7,026 nucleotides of DNA from CBFHSD01 sp965658375. GTDB lineage: Bacteria; Bacteroidota; Bacteroidia; Flavobacteriales_G; Salibacteraceae. The notes beneath the pieces were generated by a model. That model had not been told where the DNA came from. It did no database searches and saw only the letters and a program-made list of their open reading frames with translations. Location of the stretch: NCBI GenBank assembly GCA_965658375.1, contig CBFHSD010000082.1:1-7026 (forward strand). Reading direction: 5' to 3'. The position numbers and the translations under genes are program-made. Position 1 is the first letter of the stretch, and each line of letters begins with the position of its first letter. Below, one piece after another: positions 7,025 to 7,026 of the stretch.

Positions 7025-7026
7025 TG

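Noticed and set aside
1..7026. Search for a novel defence, mobile or biosynthetic system
   Set aside because: All long coding frames belong to known housekeeping families, and the only non-coding stretch longer than 100 bp (6769-6955) is explained by promoter, hairpin and terminator signals.

Overview
The window looks like an ordinary chromosomal segment of a Bacteroidota bacterium, probably a Flavobacteriales-type lineage. The clues are the AT-rich, A-rich leaders without a strong Shine-Dalgarno, promoter candidates of the Bacteroidota TTTG / TAnnTTTG type, the large membrane-anchored SurA/PpiD-like foldase, and a possible type IX secretion (T9SS)-like C-terminal tail at the right edge. No mobile element, CRISPR array, tRNA or rRNA was seen, and nothing suggests recent horizontal transfer.

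Layout. (1) 2-1192, plus strand: the 3' part of a CorC/HlyC-type CNNM-CBS membrane protein whose 5' end lies outside the window. (2) 1193-1256: a short intergenic gap with a candidate Bacteroidota promoter. (3) 1257-3395, plus strand: a PpiD-like, N-terminally anchored parvulin foldase. (4) 3396-3444: a compact GC-rich hairpin that serves as a bidirectional terminator between two convergent genes; its base overlaps the mfd stop codon. (5) 3445-6768, minus strand: mfd, the transcription-repair coupling factor, full length with all motor motifs. (6) 6769-6955: a 187-bp non-coding stretch holding a hairpin in the mfd leader, a candidate mfd promoter, an 11-bp direct repeat and a perfect 16-bp inverted repeat that looks like a terminator. 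(7) 6956-7024, minus strand: the last 22 codons of a gene that enters from the right.

The first two genes both act at the cell envelope: one is an inner-membrane CBS-regulated transporter or regulator, the other an inner-membrane-anchored periplasmic chaperone. Mfd is a cytoplasmic DNA-repair translocase with its own promoter candidate, read toward them. I find no convincing undescribed system. The points most worth a second look are the nested complementary segments between the terminator and the mfd start, and the four-times-repeated parvulin-like half-module in the PpiD-like protein.
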